Assembly: GCA_964449835.1 (NCBI GenBank)
Contig: CAYVBZ010000032.1
Coordinates: forward strand, 1-25,092
Reading direction: 5' to 3'
DNA from: JABDGC01 sp964449835
GTDB lineage: Bacteria > Pseudomonadota > Gammaproteobacteria > DSM-16500
Length of the DNA: 25,092 nt
Part shown: in pieces, positions 7,274 through 15,710 of the stretch
How the letters are laid out: each line of letters opens with the position of its first letter
Numbering within the stretch: the first letter of the stretch is position 1
Notes under the pieces: model-generated
The model's database searches: none
What the model was told of the DNA's origin: nothing
Seen by the model: only the letters and a program-made list of their open reading frames with translations
Program-made: the position numbers and the translations under genes

Positions 7274-8182
7274 ATGTTCAGTAATCGGCTGCGCAGGACC
7301 TTATTTCAGAACAAGCTTATCAAGCTCCAAAACCGCTTCGCTCATCATACAAACTCTTTTTCAGTAAAAGCTTATCCCGCAGGCCCAGTCCTCACTTCAA
7401 GCTATGAACAAAGCAAACAAGTTGAAATTGCCGCCTCAAAACGCGAGCTAAAAAAATTTTTAGTTTGCCAAGACCCCGACTTGAGCAGCTTTGTGGATCT
7501 TCTTTTTGATTACAAGGGGTCCGCCCGTATTCTATTAAAAATTGACGCTCAGGCTGAAAAGACCATAGACGAGCTTGACCCTGGTTTGTTCGGCGAATTC
7601 CAACAAGTCCTACAGGAAGGCAGAGCTGATCAACTTAATGTTTTTTTTACAGACCGCTTTTTACCCAGTTTAAGAAAGATTTTTAGCCGCCTGGCCCAGC
7701 ATTATGGCTTTGAGCCGGATTTGGTAGAAACCAATGATGGACTGCTGCTCGATGATGACTTCATTGAGTTTGTCGAACAGGGGAAGCTGTATTTGGACCT
7801 GGGAGAAGACGCACATGGTCCTCTGCCCCATCTGATCGCCGCCTTCATGATGAAAGAGTTTGAGGCAGAAGGGCGCATAGCCTCTGCACGCTCACTTTAT
7901 CAATCCTTGACTGAACGCTGCGAGTATTATTGCCCCGAGCGCACGAATTATGTTCATCGCTTTCTCTTACTTTTGGACTACCCCAACTGTTATCCGATCA
8001 CAGAAACTGTTTTCTGCAATCCCGCAAGCCTCTCTAATCATCTACTTTTTTATGGGAAGAGCTTAGGACAGCTCGCGGTTATTTGTAAGAACCATGCTCG
8101 GGAACTACGGGAAATTTCCCGGGCGGAGTGGAGGGAGAAGGAGAATAAGTGTTGGATGACCAAGGGCAAGGTTTTGCTTTAG
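7274..8182 (+). CDS. hypothetical protein, orphan, 302 residues
   Basis: The frame opens at an ATG a few bases after AAGGGGAGAA, a good ribosome binding site. The product has a basic N terminus (residues 1-30, several Arg, Lys and His), then mostly predicted alpha-helical sequence with alternating acidic and leucine-rich stretches, for example DDDFIEFVEQGKLYLDLGED near the middle, and a basic, Trp-containing C terminus. The basic start lacks a hydrophobic core, so it is not a classical signal peptide, and there are no membrane helices. I do not recognise a domain. It faces the HD-domain gene with only 16 bases between the two stops and is flanked by repeats, an accessory setting like that of the acidic orphan. 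It could be a secreted effector or a phage- or island-derived protein. Confidence 0.7.
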   Translation: MFSNRLRRTLFQNKLIKLQNRFAHHTNSFSVKAYPAGPVLTSSYEQSKQVEIAASKRELKKFLVCQDPDLSSFVDLLFDYKGSARILLKIDAQAEKTIDELDPGLFGEFQQVLQEGRADQLNVFFTDRFLPSLRKIFSRLAQHYGFEPDLVETNDGLLLDDDFIEFVEQGKLYLDLGEDAHGPLPHLIAAFMMKEFEAEGRIASARSLYQSLTERCEYYCPERTNYVHRFLLLLDYPNCYPITETVFCNPASLSNHLLFYGKSLGQLAVICKNHARELREISRAEWREKENKCWMTKGKVLL

Positions 8183-8198
8183 GGTTTACCGGCAGCCC

Positions 8199-9578
8199 CT
8201 AGGCGGCTACCGCTTGTTCCGTCACTTTCTTCACCAAAGCCTCCACGTTCTTGTCTCCCAACAAAGCCCGATCAACACAAAGGAAGGCTGTCTGCTCATA
8301 CTTGTCCGAGATCGCATTAATCATCATAGACATTTGATTAATCGACCGCACGTCATTATGCTCATTCACCACCAAAATCGGATCATCATCCGCGATGTAG
8401 GACTGGTGCGGTGTTTTGATTAAAGCCAGTTGCCAGTCTTGAATCGTTTTCGCATGGGCAACTTTAAATTCAGCAATCAGCTCCTCAATTTTCGTTAGAC
8501 CCATAAAATCCAAACGGATGATTTTAGGAATTTCCCGGCGTTGCAATCTTGCTGCAATTTGCGTAACCGCGGAGCTGTCAGGAAGTGCAGCCAAACGGTC
8601 GATCAATGCAAAAACATCATAGTCGCAGAGCGCTTTATAAATAGGGTAACAGGCCTCCAAAAACGCTTGTTTCAGCGCTGTAATGTCTTTCACCAAACGC
8701 GCATTTTGATTGAACTCATTCACCCGCGCCAAAAAAACGCCCAAACGCGTGGCCCGCAAGCTTTCATGGCCTTTTTCATCTACCTGTTCGGAGAGTTTTG
8801 CGAGTAATTGCACCAACAAAAATTCAAGGGCCAGCTTTTTCTGCGAGTAATAAATATTCCGAATCATTAAACGCCGCGCCATGAGATAATGCTCAACTGC
8901 GCCAATTCCCTTATAAGTGATGCCGAGACGCTCGTGCTGTTTATCGTTCACAATCGCCATGCAATGCAGCATCCAGCGAAAATCGAATTGCCCATAACCC
9001 ACACCGCAAAAATGACTGTCGCGCCGCAAATAGTCCAGCCGATCGGCGTCCAATTGAGAAGAGACAATATCCGCCAAAACATTTTTGACGCAGGACCTAT
9101 GCATAATCATGCCTTCTACTTGGCCAAATTTAGCCTCGGTCAAGATGTAACGCGGATTTTGATTATTATAATCTTCAAAAAAGCTTGAACTGCGATAATC
9201 GGCGAGAAAGAAAGGCGTCCAGTCCTCATGGCGGACCCGCTTTTGATAAAATACATCTTCAAAAGCATGTGAAAATGGGCCATGGCCAATATCATGCAAA
9301 AGACAGGCGATCATGACCAATTGCCTTTCTTCATCCGCTAAGCCAATTTTATGGGCAATTTGGCTGCCGATGTAACAACAGCCCAAGCAGTGATTAAAGC
9401 GGGTGTGCACCGCTCCCGGGAAAATAAAATCTCCCATGCCCAATTGCTTGATATGCCGCAGACGTTGAAAATGCGGACTATTAATGAAAGGCTTGACCCA
9501 ACTGTCTTCAATGTCTGTAAACTGCATGGTGCCATGCACGGGGTCTTTGATAACGTGATAGCGATTTTGGTTTGTCAT
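8199..9578 (-). CDS. HD-superfamily phosphohydrolase (dGTPase-like, COG1078 type)
   Basis: The 459-residue cytoplasmic protein begins with the family signature IKDPVHG. It then shows the metal-binding set: His63 in TRFNH, His95-Asp96 in CLLHDIGHGPFSH, and Asp177 in SSQLDADRLDYL. Family members related to YwfO and SamHD1 hydrolyse dNTPs or other phosphate esters with bound metal, but the natural substrate of this subgroup is usually untested. All four HD ligands are present, so it should be active. The start overlaps the dsbB stop by four bases (ATGA), with a weak AAGAGA ribosome binding site inside dsbB, so it is translationally coupled to dsbB. No functional link between the two is known to me. 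The protein ends in KKVTEQAVAA. Confidence 0.93.
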   Translation of the reverse strand: MTNQNRYHVIKDPVHGTMQFTDIEDSWVKPFINSPHFQRLRHIKQLGMGDFIFPGAVHTRFNHCLGCCYIGSQIAHKIGLADEERQLVMIACLLHDIGHGPFSHAFEDVFYQKRVRHEDWTPFFLADYRSSSFFEDYNNQNPRYILTEAKFGQVEGMIMHRSCVKNVLADIVSSQLDADRLDYLRRDSHFCGVGYGQFDFRWMLHCMAIVNDKQHERLGITYKGIGAVEHYLMARRLMIRNIYYSQKKLALEFLLVQLLAKLSEQVDEKGHESLRATRLGVFLARVNEFNQNARLVKDITALKQAFLEACYPIYKALCDYDVFALIDRLAALPDSSAVTQIAARLQRREIPKIIRLDFMGLTKIEELIAEFKVAHAKTIQDWQLALIKTPHQSYIADDDPILVVNEHNDVRSINQMSMMINAISDKYEQTAFLCVDRALLGDKNVEALVKKVTEQAVAA

Positions 9579-10108
9579 GAATCAATCTCTTTAGTATTTA
9601 AAACACCATAAAATAACCACCCCAACCCTTGAAGCAGCGCCAGCAGAAAAAAGAAAAGAAACCACAACAAAGACCAGGCCGCCATGCTTAAATGCAAAAA
9701 CTGCCAATTCACTTTGGCACATTCTGGCCCGCCTAAAAAGACACTCATGAGCACCTGCGGCCAAGGCAAAATCTGCGCCATATACTGTAAACTCGCCTCG
9801 CAGCTGCCTGAATCAAAGGGGGAAGGAAAATATTGCAGCCAAAGCTGCCTGCCGGCAAACACCGTCCCAAATAAGGCCGAAAGACTCAAAAGAAGAATGA
9901 AAAAAACCTGAATATATTTTTGCAGAGGAAAAAAGCTGCTCACTAAAAACAAAAAACCTAACACAGCAAAGGCCAACCGCTGCATCTCACACATGGCGCA
10001 AGGAACCAGGCCTTGATAAAACTCCAGGTAAAAGGCAAACCCCAGCAAACCGGCAATGACCAGAAGCTGCGCAAAATAGAACCAACGTGAAGGACAGGGT
10101 TTTAGCAT
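9575..10108 (-). CDS. dsbB: disulfide bond formation protein B
   Basis: DsbB re-oxidises periplasmic DsbA and passes electrons to quinone in the inner membrane. The 177-residue protein (E. coli 176) has four hydrophobic helices at about 10-30, 42-62, 66-87 and 138-165. The first periplasmic loop carries the redox pair Cys37-Ala-Met-Cys40, followed by the conserved Gln-Arg. The second loop carries the other two cysteines in SCEASLQYM and GGPECAKVNW, flanking the WPQVLM region. All four catalytic cysteines are present. The gene is first in a two-gene unit with the HD hydrolase. Its partner dsbA is not in the window. Confidence 0.95.
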   Translation of the reverse strand: MLKPCPSRWFYFAQLLVIAGLLGFAFYLEFYQGLVPCAMCEMQRLAFAVLGFLFLVSSFFPLQKYIQVFFILLLSLSALFGTVFAGRQLWLQYFPSPFDSGSCEASLQYMAQILPWPQVLMSVFLGGPECAKVNWQFLHLSMAAWSLLWFLFFFLLALLQGLGWLFYGVLNTKEIDS

Positions 10109-10143
10109 AAAGGTCTTACTTTATTCCATTATTAATTCAAGTG

Positions 10144-10149
10144 ATTATA
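10144..10149 (-). promoter_or_regulatory. possible dsbB -10 box
   Basis: A perfect TATAAT on the minus strand lies 35 bases before the dsbB start. I see no good -35 box at 16-18 bases. The sequence where it should be adjoins the palindromic element starting at 10167, so the upstream part of the promoter may have been replaced by it. Confidence 0.3.
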
Positions 10150-10166
10150 CTCTAATTTTTTTCTAG

Positions 10167-10317
10167 GAGCTGTTGACAATTCATTGTGTCATTCTGAGCA
10201 AAGCGAAGAATCTTCAGCGTTTTTGTAGAAAGATCCTTCGCGGAGTTTACCCTGGCAGGGCCCAGGATGACACATTAATTATTAATCAATGCATTACACC
10301 TTAATTGTCAATAGCTC
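10167..10317. repeat. nested palindromic (MITE-like) element
   Basis: The outer inverted repeat is GAGCTGTTGACAATT (10167-10181) against AATTGTCAATAGCTC (10303-10317), with one mismatch. An inner pair is GTGTCATTCT (10186-10195) against AGGATGACAC (10264-10273), and inside that GCGAAGAATCTT pairs with AAGATCCTTCGC. The core resembles the widespread TCATTCTGAGC-type dispersed repeats. It encodes nothing and fills much of the 376-base gap between dsbB and mnmG. Folded as RNA it would form one long stem. It may separate the two divergent transcription units. Confidence 0.7.
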
Positions 10318-10432
10318 TTAGCTTGTTACCTAAATACGTCATACTCACTATTTTTTCTTCCCCCTCCGGGGAATTTAAACAATCACAAAACGCCCGAGAA
10401 AATTACCCATAATTAAAGCGTAATTTTTATGT

Positions 10433-10461
10433 TTGTTCACTATTTGTCGTTGTGCTAAAAT
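10433..10461 (+). promoter_or_regulatory. probable mnmG operon promoter
   Basis: TTGTTC (10433-10438) and TAAAAT (10456-10461) are 17 bases apart, with TG-type extended -10 bases just before the -10 box, 24 bases before the mnmG ATG. It would drive the packed run of genes from mnmG to the aminotransferase. Confidence 0.5.
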
Positions 10462-10484
10462 CCTGCGAAAAGAAGTAACTTCAT

Positions 10485-12377
10485 ATGCCCGACCTAAAAC
10501 AAACCTTTGATGTCATTGTCGTCGGCGGCGGTCATGCCGGAACCGAGGCTGCTTTGGCGCCTGCGCGCATGGGTCTGAAAACCTTATTGCTGACGCATAA
10601 TATTGAAACGCTGGGACAAATGTCCTGTAACCCTGCCATCGGCGGGATTGGAAAGGGCCATTTAGTCAAAGAAATCGATGCACTGGGCGGGGCCATGGCT
10701 AAAGCCGCGGACCTCGCCGGTATTCAGTTTCGCATTTTAAACGCAAGCAAAGGACCGGCTGTGCGTGCTACGCGTGCACAAGCGGACCGGGCCTTATATA
10801 AACAAGCTATCCGCGGATTTTTGGAAAACCAACCCAACTTAGTTTTGTTTCAGCAAGCGGTCGATGACATCTTGATTGAGCAAGAACGCGTGGTCGGTGT
10901 GCTCACCCAAATGGGACTCCGGATTAAAGCTAAAACAGTCATTCTCACCGCCGGCACCTTTCTAGCTGGCAAAATTCATATCGGCATGAACAATTATGAA
11001 GCCGGCCGCGCGGGCGATCCGCCGGCCAAAACCTTGGCACAGCGTTTGCGTGAATTGCCGCTGCGCGTCGGTCGGCTCAAAACCGGCACCCCGCCGCGCA
11101 TTGATGGACGGACGCTAGATTATAGTGTCATGGAACCTCAAGCCGGTGATCAACCTACGCCTGTCTTTTCCTTTATGGGCACACAAGCAGAGCATCCCCG
11201 GCAAATCTCCTGCTTTATCACGCACACCAATGAAAAAACCCATGAGCTGGTCCGGCAAGGTTTCAGCCAATCGCCGCTTTATACCGGTGTAATTGAAGGC
11301 GTAGGCCCACGTTACTGCCCTTCGATTGAAGATAAAATCATGCGCTTTCCCGATCGCAGCGCACATCAAATTTTTGTGGAACCCGAAGGCTTAAGCACGC
11401 ATGAAGTTTATCCTAACGGCATCTCAACCAGCCTCCCTTTTGAAGTCCAATTGGAATTTGTGCGCTCCATTCGCGGTTTTGAAAAGGCGCACATGACCCG
11501 TCCAGGCTATGCCATTGAATATGATTTTTTTGATCCGCGAGGACTCAAACCCTCGCTGGAAACCAAGACCATTCAAGGACTTTTTTTCGCCGGGCAAATT
11601 AACGGCACCACCGGCTATGAAGAGGCTGCAGCGCAAGGTTTGCTGGCCGGTATCAATGCAGCACTGTGGGTACAAGAAAAAGGACCGTGGACACCACGCC
11701 GTGATCAAGCTTATCTCGGCGTTATGGTGGACGATCTGATCACGCGCGGCACACTGGAGCCTTACCGCATGTTTACCAGCCGAGCTGAATACCGGCTGCT
11801 CTTACGCGAAGACAACGCAGACCTCCGTTTGACACCGCTTGGCCAAACCTTAGGTTTAATCGATGAAACACGTTGGCAAGCTTTTCAAAAAAAAGGCGAG
11901 GCCATCGCCAAAGAACAGCAGCGCCTGCACAGCACCTGGGTCCGTCCACAAAGCCCTGCGGCCCTCGCTCTCGAACCTTGGCTGGATCTACCTTTAAGCC
12001 GCGAATACCGCTTGTCAGAATTACTGCGCCGTCCCAATTTAAATTACAACGAGCTCAGCAGCATCAGTGACTTAGGTCCTTTCGTAGACAGCAAAGTCGT
12101 CGCGGAACAAGTCGAAATTCAAGTCAAATATGCCGGTTATATTGAACGCCAGAAAGAAGAAATCGAGAAACAACTGCAGCATGAGACGCTTAAGCTGCCC
12201 CATGACTTGGACTACACCCAAGTAAAAGGCTTGTCCACCGAAGTCACACAAAAATTAAGCAGCGCACAACCCCTCACCTTCGGCATGGCCGGACGCGTTC
12301 CCGGCGTCACCCCCGCAGCACTCTCCTTGCTCTTGGTCCATCTCAAGAAAAGAAAAAAATATGTCAATGCCACTTAA
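10485..12377 (+). CDS. mnmG: tRNA uridine-5-carboxymethylaminomethyl modification enzyme MnmG (GidA)
   Basis: MnmG, with MnmE, adds the carboxymethylaminomethyl group to U34 of several tRNAs, using FAD, NADH and methylene-tetrahydrofolate. The 630 residues equal the usual length (E. coli 629). The FAD-binding dinucleotide fold starts at residues 10-21 with VIVVGGGHAGTE. Family blocks follow: CNPAIGGIGKGHLVKEIDALGG, RLKTGTPPRI, GPRYCPSIEDK, GYEEAAAQGL, and FTSRAEYRLLLREDNAD in the helical C-terminal part that contacts MnmE and tRNA. mnmE is not in the window; in many relatives it lies just upstream. The stop overlaps rsmG by 17 bases. Confidence 0.99.
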   Translation: MPDLKQTFDVIVVGGGHAGTEAALAPARMGLKTLLLTHNIETLGQMSCNPAIGGIGKGHLVKEIDALGGAMAKAADLAGIQFRILNASKGPAVRATRAQADRALYKQAIRGFLENQPNLVLFQQAVDDILIEQERVVGVLTQMGLRIKAKTVILTAGTFLAGKIHIGMNNYEAGRAGDPPAKTLAQRLRELPLRVGRLKTGTPPRIDGRTLDYSVMEPQAGDQPTPVFSFMGTQAEHPRQISCFITHTNEKTHELVRQGFSQSPLYTGVIEGVGPRYCPSIEDKIMRFPDRSAHQIFVEPEGLSTHEVYPNGISTSLPFEVQLEFVRSIRGFEKAHMTRPGYAIEYDFFDPRGLKPSLETKTIQGLFFAGQINGTTGYEEAAAQGLLAGINAALWVQEKGPWTPRRDQAYLGVMVDDLITRGTLEPYRMFTSRAEYRLLLREDNADLRLTPLGQTLGLIDETRWQAFQKKGEAIAKEQQRLHSTWVRPQSPAALALEPWLDLPLSREYRLSELLRRPNLNYNELSSISDLGPFVDSKVVAEQVEIQVKYAGYIERQKEEIEKQLQHETLKLPHDLDYTQVKGLSTEVTQKLSSAQPLTFGMAGRVPGVTPAALSLLLVHLKKRKKYVNAT

Positions 12378-12990
12378 AGAACTTTTGCACCTGGCCCTGC
12401 GGGAAAATAAGCATCATTTTCCCGCAGCAGTGGAAGAACAATTCATCCACTTCCTCACCCTTTTGCAAAAATGGAACCAAGTCTTTAATCTCACCGCTTT
12501 GGTCACGCCCTCTGATCTGGTTTATCTTCACATTCTGGATAGCTTGTCTATTTCACCGTATCTCCATGGAAAACGGCTGCTCGATGTCGGCAGCGGCGGC
12601 GGCTTGCCAGGCATTCCGCTCGCCATTGCAGACCCCGGTCAAAATTGGGTCTTGCTCGACAAAAGCCAAAAAAAGACCCGCTTCCTGGTCCAGGTCGCCG
12701 CTGAGCTGGGTTTAAAGAATGTCACGGTGATTTGCAGCCGTTGTGAAACATTCCAAACCGGTCCCGGCTTTGATAGCATCATTTCGCGCGCTTTTGGCTC
12801 ACTCAAATTATTGATTGAAACGACGCAGCACTTGCTTGCGCCAGAAGGCTATTTCTTAGCCATGAAAGGCGGCCACCCCACGCAGGAACTCGCTGAAATT
12901 CCAGCTACCTTTCACTTGCAAGATGTGCAAAAATTGACGATACGTGGACTGCCGGCTGAACGGCATTTAATCCGGATTAGGAGAGCCTAG
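12361..12990 (+). CDS. rsmG: 16S rRNA (guanine-527-N7)-methyltransferase RsmG (GidB)
   Basis: RsmG methylates G527 of 16S rRNA using S-adenosylmethionine. The 209-residue protein matches the family length. It shows FNLTAL near residue 40, HILDSLSI, and the SAM-binding loop LLDVGSGGGLPGIPLA, then LLDKSQKKTRFL and ISRAFGSL. The ATG at 12361 lies inside the end of mnmG; a second ATG two codons later is an equally possible start. The stop TAG shares its last G with the parA GTG start, so mnmG, rsmG and parA are translationally coupled. Confidence 0.98.
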   Translation: MSMPLKELLHLALRENKHHFPAAVEEQFIHFLTLLQKWNQVFNLTALVTPSDLVYLHILDSLSISPYLHGKRLLDVGSGGGLPGIPLAIADPGQNWVLLDKSQKKTRFLVQVAAELGLKNVTVICSRCETFQTGPGFDSIISRAFGSLKLLIETTQHLLAPEGYFLAMKGGHPTQELAEIPATFHLQDVQKLTIRGLPAERHLIRIRRA

Positions 12991-13796
12991 TGACCAAAAT
13001 CATCGCGATAGCCAATCAAAAAGGTGGCGTCGGAAAAACAACAACCAGTATTAATCTGGCCGCTTCCTTTGCCGCTATGAAGCGGAAGGTCCTGCTCATC
13101 GACCTGGATCCCCAGGGCAACACGACTGCCGGCAGCGGCGTCGATAAATCCCAGATTGTCTGGGCCGCACAGCATGTGCTGCTGCATGAAGCAGAACTCC
13201 AACAGGCCGTCATAGCAACCGAAGGCGGCTATGATCTTCTGCCGACTTATCATGAACTTATTGTCGCCGAAGTGGAACTCATGCAAATGATCGAGCGCGA
13301 GTTTCAGTTGAAAAAAATTCTGCGGCAATCCGCTAAACAATATGACTTTGTGCTGATCGACTGTCCGCCGTCCTTGAATATCCTCACCGTCAACGCCCTG
13401 GCCGCGGCCCACTCGGTCCTCGTTCCCATTCAGTGTGAATATTTCGCCCTGGAAGGCTTGAGTGGTTTGCTGAACACCATCGAACAAATCCGCGTTTCCA
13501 CGAATCCTCACTTGTACATTGAAGGCTTGCTCCGCACCATGTACGATGGCCGCAATCGCTTGGCAATCGACGTCTCCAACCAATTACTCAAACATTTTCC
13601 AGACCGCGTCTATCACACCGTGATACCACGCAACGTCCGTCTGGCCGAAGCCCCGAGCCACGGACTGCCCGTCATCCGTTACGATGAAAAATCTCAAGGC
13701 GCAATCGCCTATTTGGCCTTGGCCGGTGAAATTTTAAGAAAAGCGGAAAAAACCGAAAACACATCAAAGCTTTCAGAAACAGAGGTTGAAGCCTAA
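12990..13796 (+). CDS. parA: chromosome partitioning ATPase ParA (Soj)
   Basis: ParA is the ATPase that moves ParB-parS complexes and so helps segregate the chromosome origin. The 268-residue protein has the deviant Walker A motif KGGVGKTT at 11-18, LLIDLDPQGN (Walker A'), and FVLIDCPPSL (Walker B). It starts with GTG overlapping the rsmG stop and has AGGAGA upstream. It lacks the N-terminal DNA-binding extension of plasmid type Ia ParA proteins, as expected for a chromosomal Soj. Its usual partner gene parB does not follow but lies 8 kb downstream. The last 15 residues are a polar tail, and the next gene starts six bases after the stop. Confidence 0.98.
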   Translation: MTKIIAIANQKGGVGKTTTSINLAASFAAMKRKVLLIDLDPQGNTTAGSGVDKSQIVWAAQHVLLHEAELQQAVIATEGGYDLLPTYHELIVAEVELMQMIEREFQLKKILRQSAKQYDFVLIDCPPSLNILTVNALAAAHSVLVPIQCEYFALEGLSGLLNTIEQIRVSTNPHLYIEGLLRTMYDGRNRLAIDVSNQLLKHFPDRVYHTVIPRNVRLAEAPSHGLPVIRYDEKSQGAIAYLALAGEILRKAEKTENTSKLSETEVEA

Positions 13797-13802
13797 CTTT
13801 TT

Positions 13803-15710
13803 ATGAAACTCGCGTTTTGTCTTTATCGTTATTTTCCCTTTGGCGGTTTGCAGCGTGATTTTTTGCGCATCGCGCGCGCCTGTCTGCTACGCGGCCATGA
13901 GGTGACCGTTTATACCGGAAGTTGGGAAGGGGAGCCTGCGAAAGACTTGCGCGTCGAAATATTGCCTGTCTCAGGCTGGCAAAATCACACCCGCTGCCGC
14001 TCTTTTTCACGCGCGCTTGCAAAACGCCTGAAAACGCAAGAGTACGACTTAGTGGTCGGCTTCAACAAAATGCCGGGCCTCGACGTTTATTATGGCGCCG
14101 ATGTCTGCTATGCCAGCCGCATTCAAAAACAAAAACCTTTTTGGTATACCTGGCTGCCGCGTTTTCGTCACTATCTTGAAGATGAGCGCCAAGTTTTTGC
14201 ACCCGACAAGCTTACCAAAATTCTCGTTTTAACCGAGAAACAAAAAGAAGAGTATCGCGCTTGTTATCCTTTGCCTGCCGAACGTTTTTTCGTTTTACCG
14301 CCTGGCATTTCCCGCGACCGACAAGCACCAAAGCAAGCCGAAACCATCCGGGAAACTTTGCGCACCCGCTATCTCAAACAAAGGGACGACTTTGTGCTCC
14401 TCCTCGTCGGTTCCGGCTTTAAAACCAAAGGGCTCGACCGTGTCATTCAAGGACTCGCCGCTTTACCCGAAGTCTTAAAACAGAAAACACAATTGTGGGT
14501 CGTGGGACAAGATAAGGCAGCACCTTTCCTTCAACAAGCCAAAGACTGTGGCCTGAATTCCCACATTCATTTTTTCGGCGGCCGCCATGACGTCGCCAAT
14601 TTTTTTCTCGCAGCAGACCTCTTGGTACATCCGGCCTATCATGAAAACACCGGCACTGTTATTTTAGAAGCGCTAGTCGCAGGACTCCCCGTACTCACGC
14701 TGGATGTTTGCGGTTACGCCCCTTACGTCAGCACCGCAAAGGCCGGTCTGGTTTTAGCTTCACCCTTTGATCAAAAGCAATTTAACCACGCCTTGCAAAA
14801 CGTACTTTTATCGTCTTCCCGCCCTGAATGGAAAAGAAACGCGCTCAACTTTGCAGAAACTGCGGACATTTATAGTTTGCCGGAAAAGGCGGCCACCTTG
14901 CTTGAAACATTTGCCGCGGAACCTAAAAAACCATCCAGTCACACAGAACTTCGCGTGAAAGAAGCTGCTGTGTTCGAAAGTTACATGCGCCTTCAAGGAG
15001 AGTGCTTTCGTAAACAAGACGGCCGATGCACGCAGCGTGTTTTTTTAGAACAACAATCCTACTTTATCAAACAGCATTCCGGAGTCGGCTGGAAAGAAAT
15101 TTTCAAGAATCTTTTCCAATTGAAGTTGCCGGTCCTCAGCGCGAAAAATGAATGGCGCGCCATCATGCGGCTGCGCAAACAGCACGTTTTAACGCCCCGC
15201 TTAAAAGCTTACGGTTCCCGAGGCTGGAATCCCGCCCGCCTGCGCTCTTTTATTTTAATGGAAGAAATCCAACCGGCCGTGAGCCTCGAGGATTTTTGCC
15301 GGGACTGGAAAAATCACCCGCCTGCTTTTTCGCTGAAACTGGCGCTCATTCGGAAGTTGGCCGCCATTGCAAAGACCATGCATGAAACCGGCATCCATCA
15401 CCGTGATTTTTATCTCTGCCATTTTCTACTGGATCCCCGCTCTCTGAAAGAGAAAAAGCTCCTCCTTTATTTAATTGATTTGCACCGTGCTGGACTGCAT
15501 CTCAGTCCGCGCAGCCGCTGGATCATCAAGGACTTGGCCGGTCTTTATTTTTCCAGCAAGGAACAAGGCCTCTCCCAGCGGGATTATTTCCGCTTCATAA
15601 AGCACTACCGAATGAAGCCATTGCGCGCTATTATCGAAGAGGAAAAACCCTTTTGGCGACGAGTCACAATACGCGGAGAAAAGCTGTACCATGCCCATAC
15701 TCTACCCTAA
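13803..15710 (+). CDS. fusion of LPS core glucosyltransferase WaaG and heptose kinase WaaP
   Basis: The 635-residue protein joins two LPS inner-core enzymes that are normally separate. Residues 1-370 are a GT4 glycosyltransferase of the WaaG (RfaG) type: FPFGGLQRDFLRIA at the start, GSGFKTKGLDR, and the nucleotide-sugar motif HENTGTVILEAL with Glu281 and Glu289. WaaG adds glucose to heptose II. Residues about 385-635 match WaaP (RfaP), which phosphorylates heptose I: YFIKQHSGVGWKEIFKN with Lys423, then NEWRAIMRL, AYGSRG, INHRD-like IHHRDFYLCHFLL with Asp535, and LIDLHR with Asp559. All kinase motifs are intact, so both activities are likely. In Pseudomonas the two are neighbouring separate genes. 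The reading frame is uninterrupted through the junction, so it is a true fusion in this sequence. The 3' end overlaps the next kinase gene by 20 bases. It acts at the cytoplasmic face of the inner membrane. Confidence 0.92.
   Translation: MKLAFCLYRYFPFGGLQRDFLRIARACLLRGHEVTVYTGSWEGEPAKDLRVEILPVSGWQNHTRCRSFSRALAKRLKTQEYDLVVGFNKMPGLDVYYGADVCYASRIQKQKPFWYTWLPRFRHYLEDERQVFAPDKLTKILVLTEKQKEEYRACYPLPAERFFVLPPGISRDRQAPKQAETIRETLRTRYLKQRDDFVLLLVGSGFKTKGLDRVIQGLAALPEVLKQKTQLWVVGQDKAAPFLQQAKDCGLNSHIHFFGGRHDVANFFLAADLLVHPAYHENTGTVILEALVAGLPVLTLDVCGYAPYVSTAKAGLVLASPFDQKQFNHALQNVLLSSSRPEWKRNALNFAETADIYSLPEKAATLLETFAAEPKKPSSHTELRVKEAAVFESYMRLQGECFRKQDGRCTQRVFLEQQSYFIKQHSGVGWKEIFKNLFQLKLPVLSAKNEWRAIMRLRKQHVLTPRLKAYGSRGWNPARLRSFILMEEIQPAVSLEDFCRDWKNHPPAFSLKLALIRKLAAIAKTMHETGIHHRDFYLCHFLLDPRSLKEKKLLLYLIDLHRAGLHLSPRSRWIIKDLAGLYFSSKEQGLSQRDYFRFIKHYRMKPLRAIIEEEKPFWRRVTIRGEKLYHAHTLP

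Noticed and set aside
10358..10373. Hairpin TTCCCC/GGGGAA as a terminator
   Set aside because: The T-run precedes the hairpin on the plus strand and becomes an A-run after it on the minus strand, so it fits a terminator in neither direction.
12987..13583. 198-codon open frame antisense to parA
   Set aside because: It lies entirely opposite a full-length, motif-complete parA, has no ribosome binding site and a composition expected from the complementary strand.
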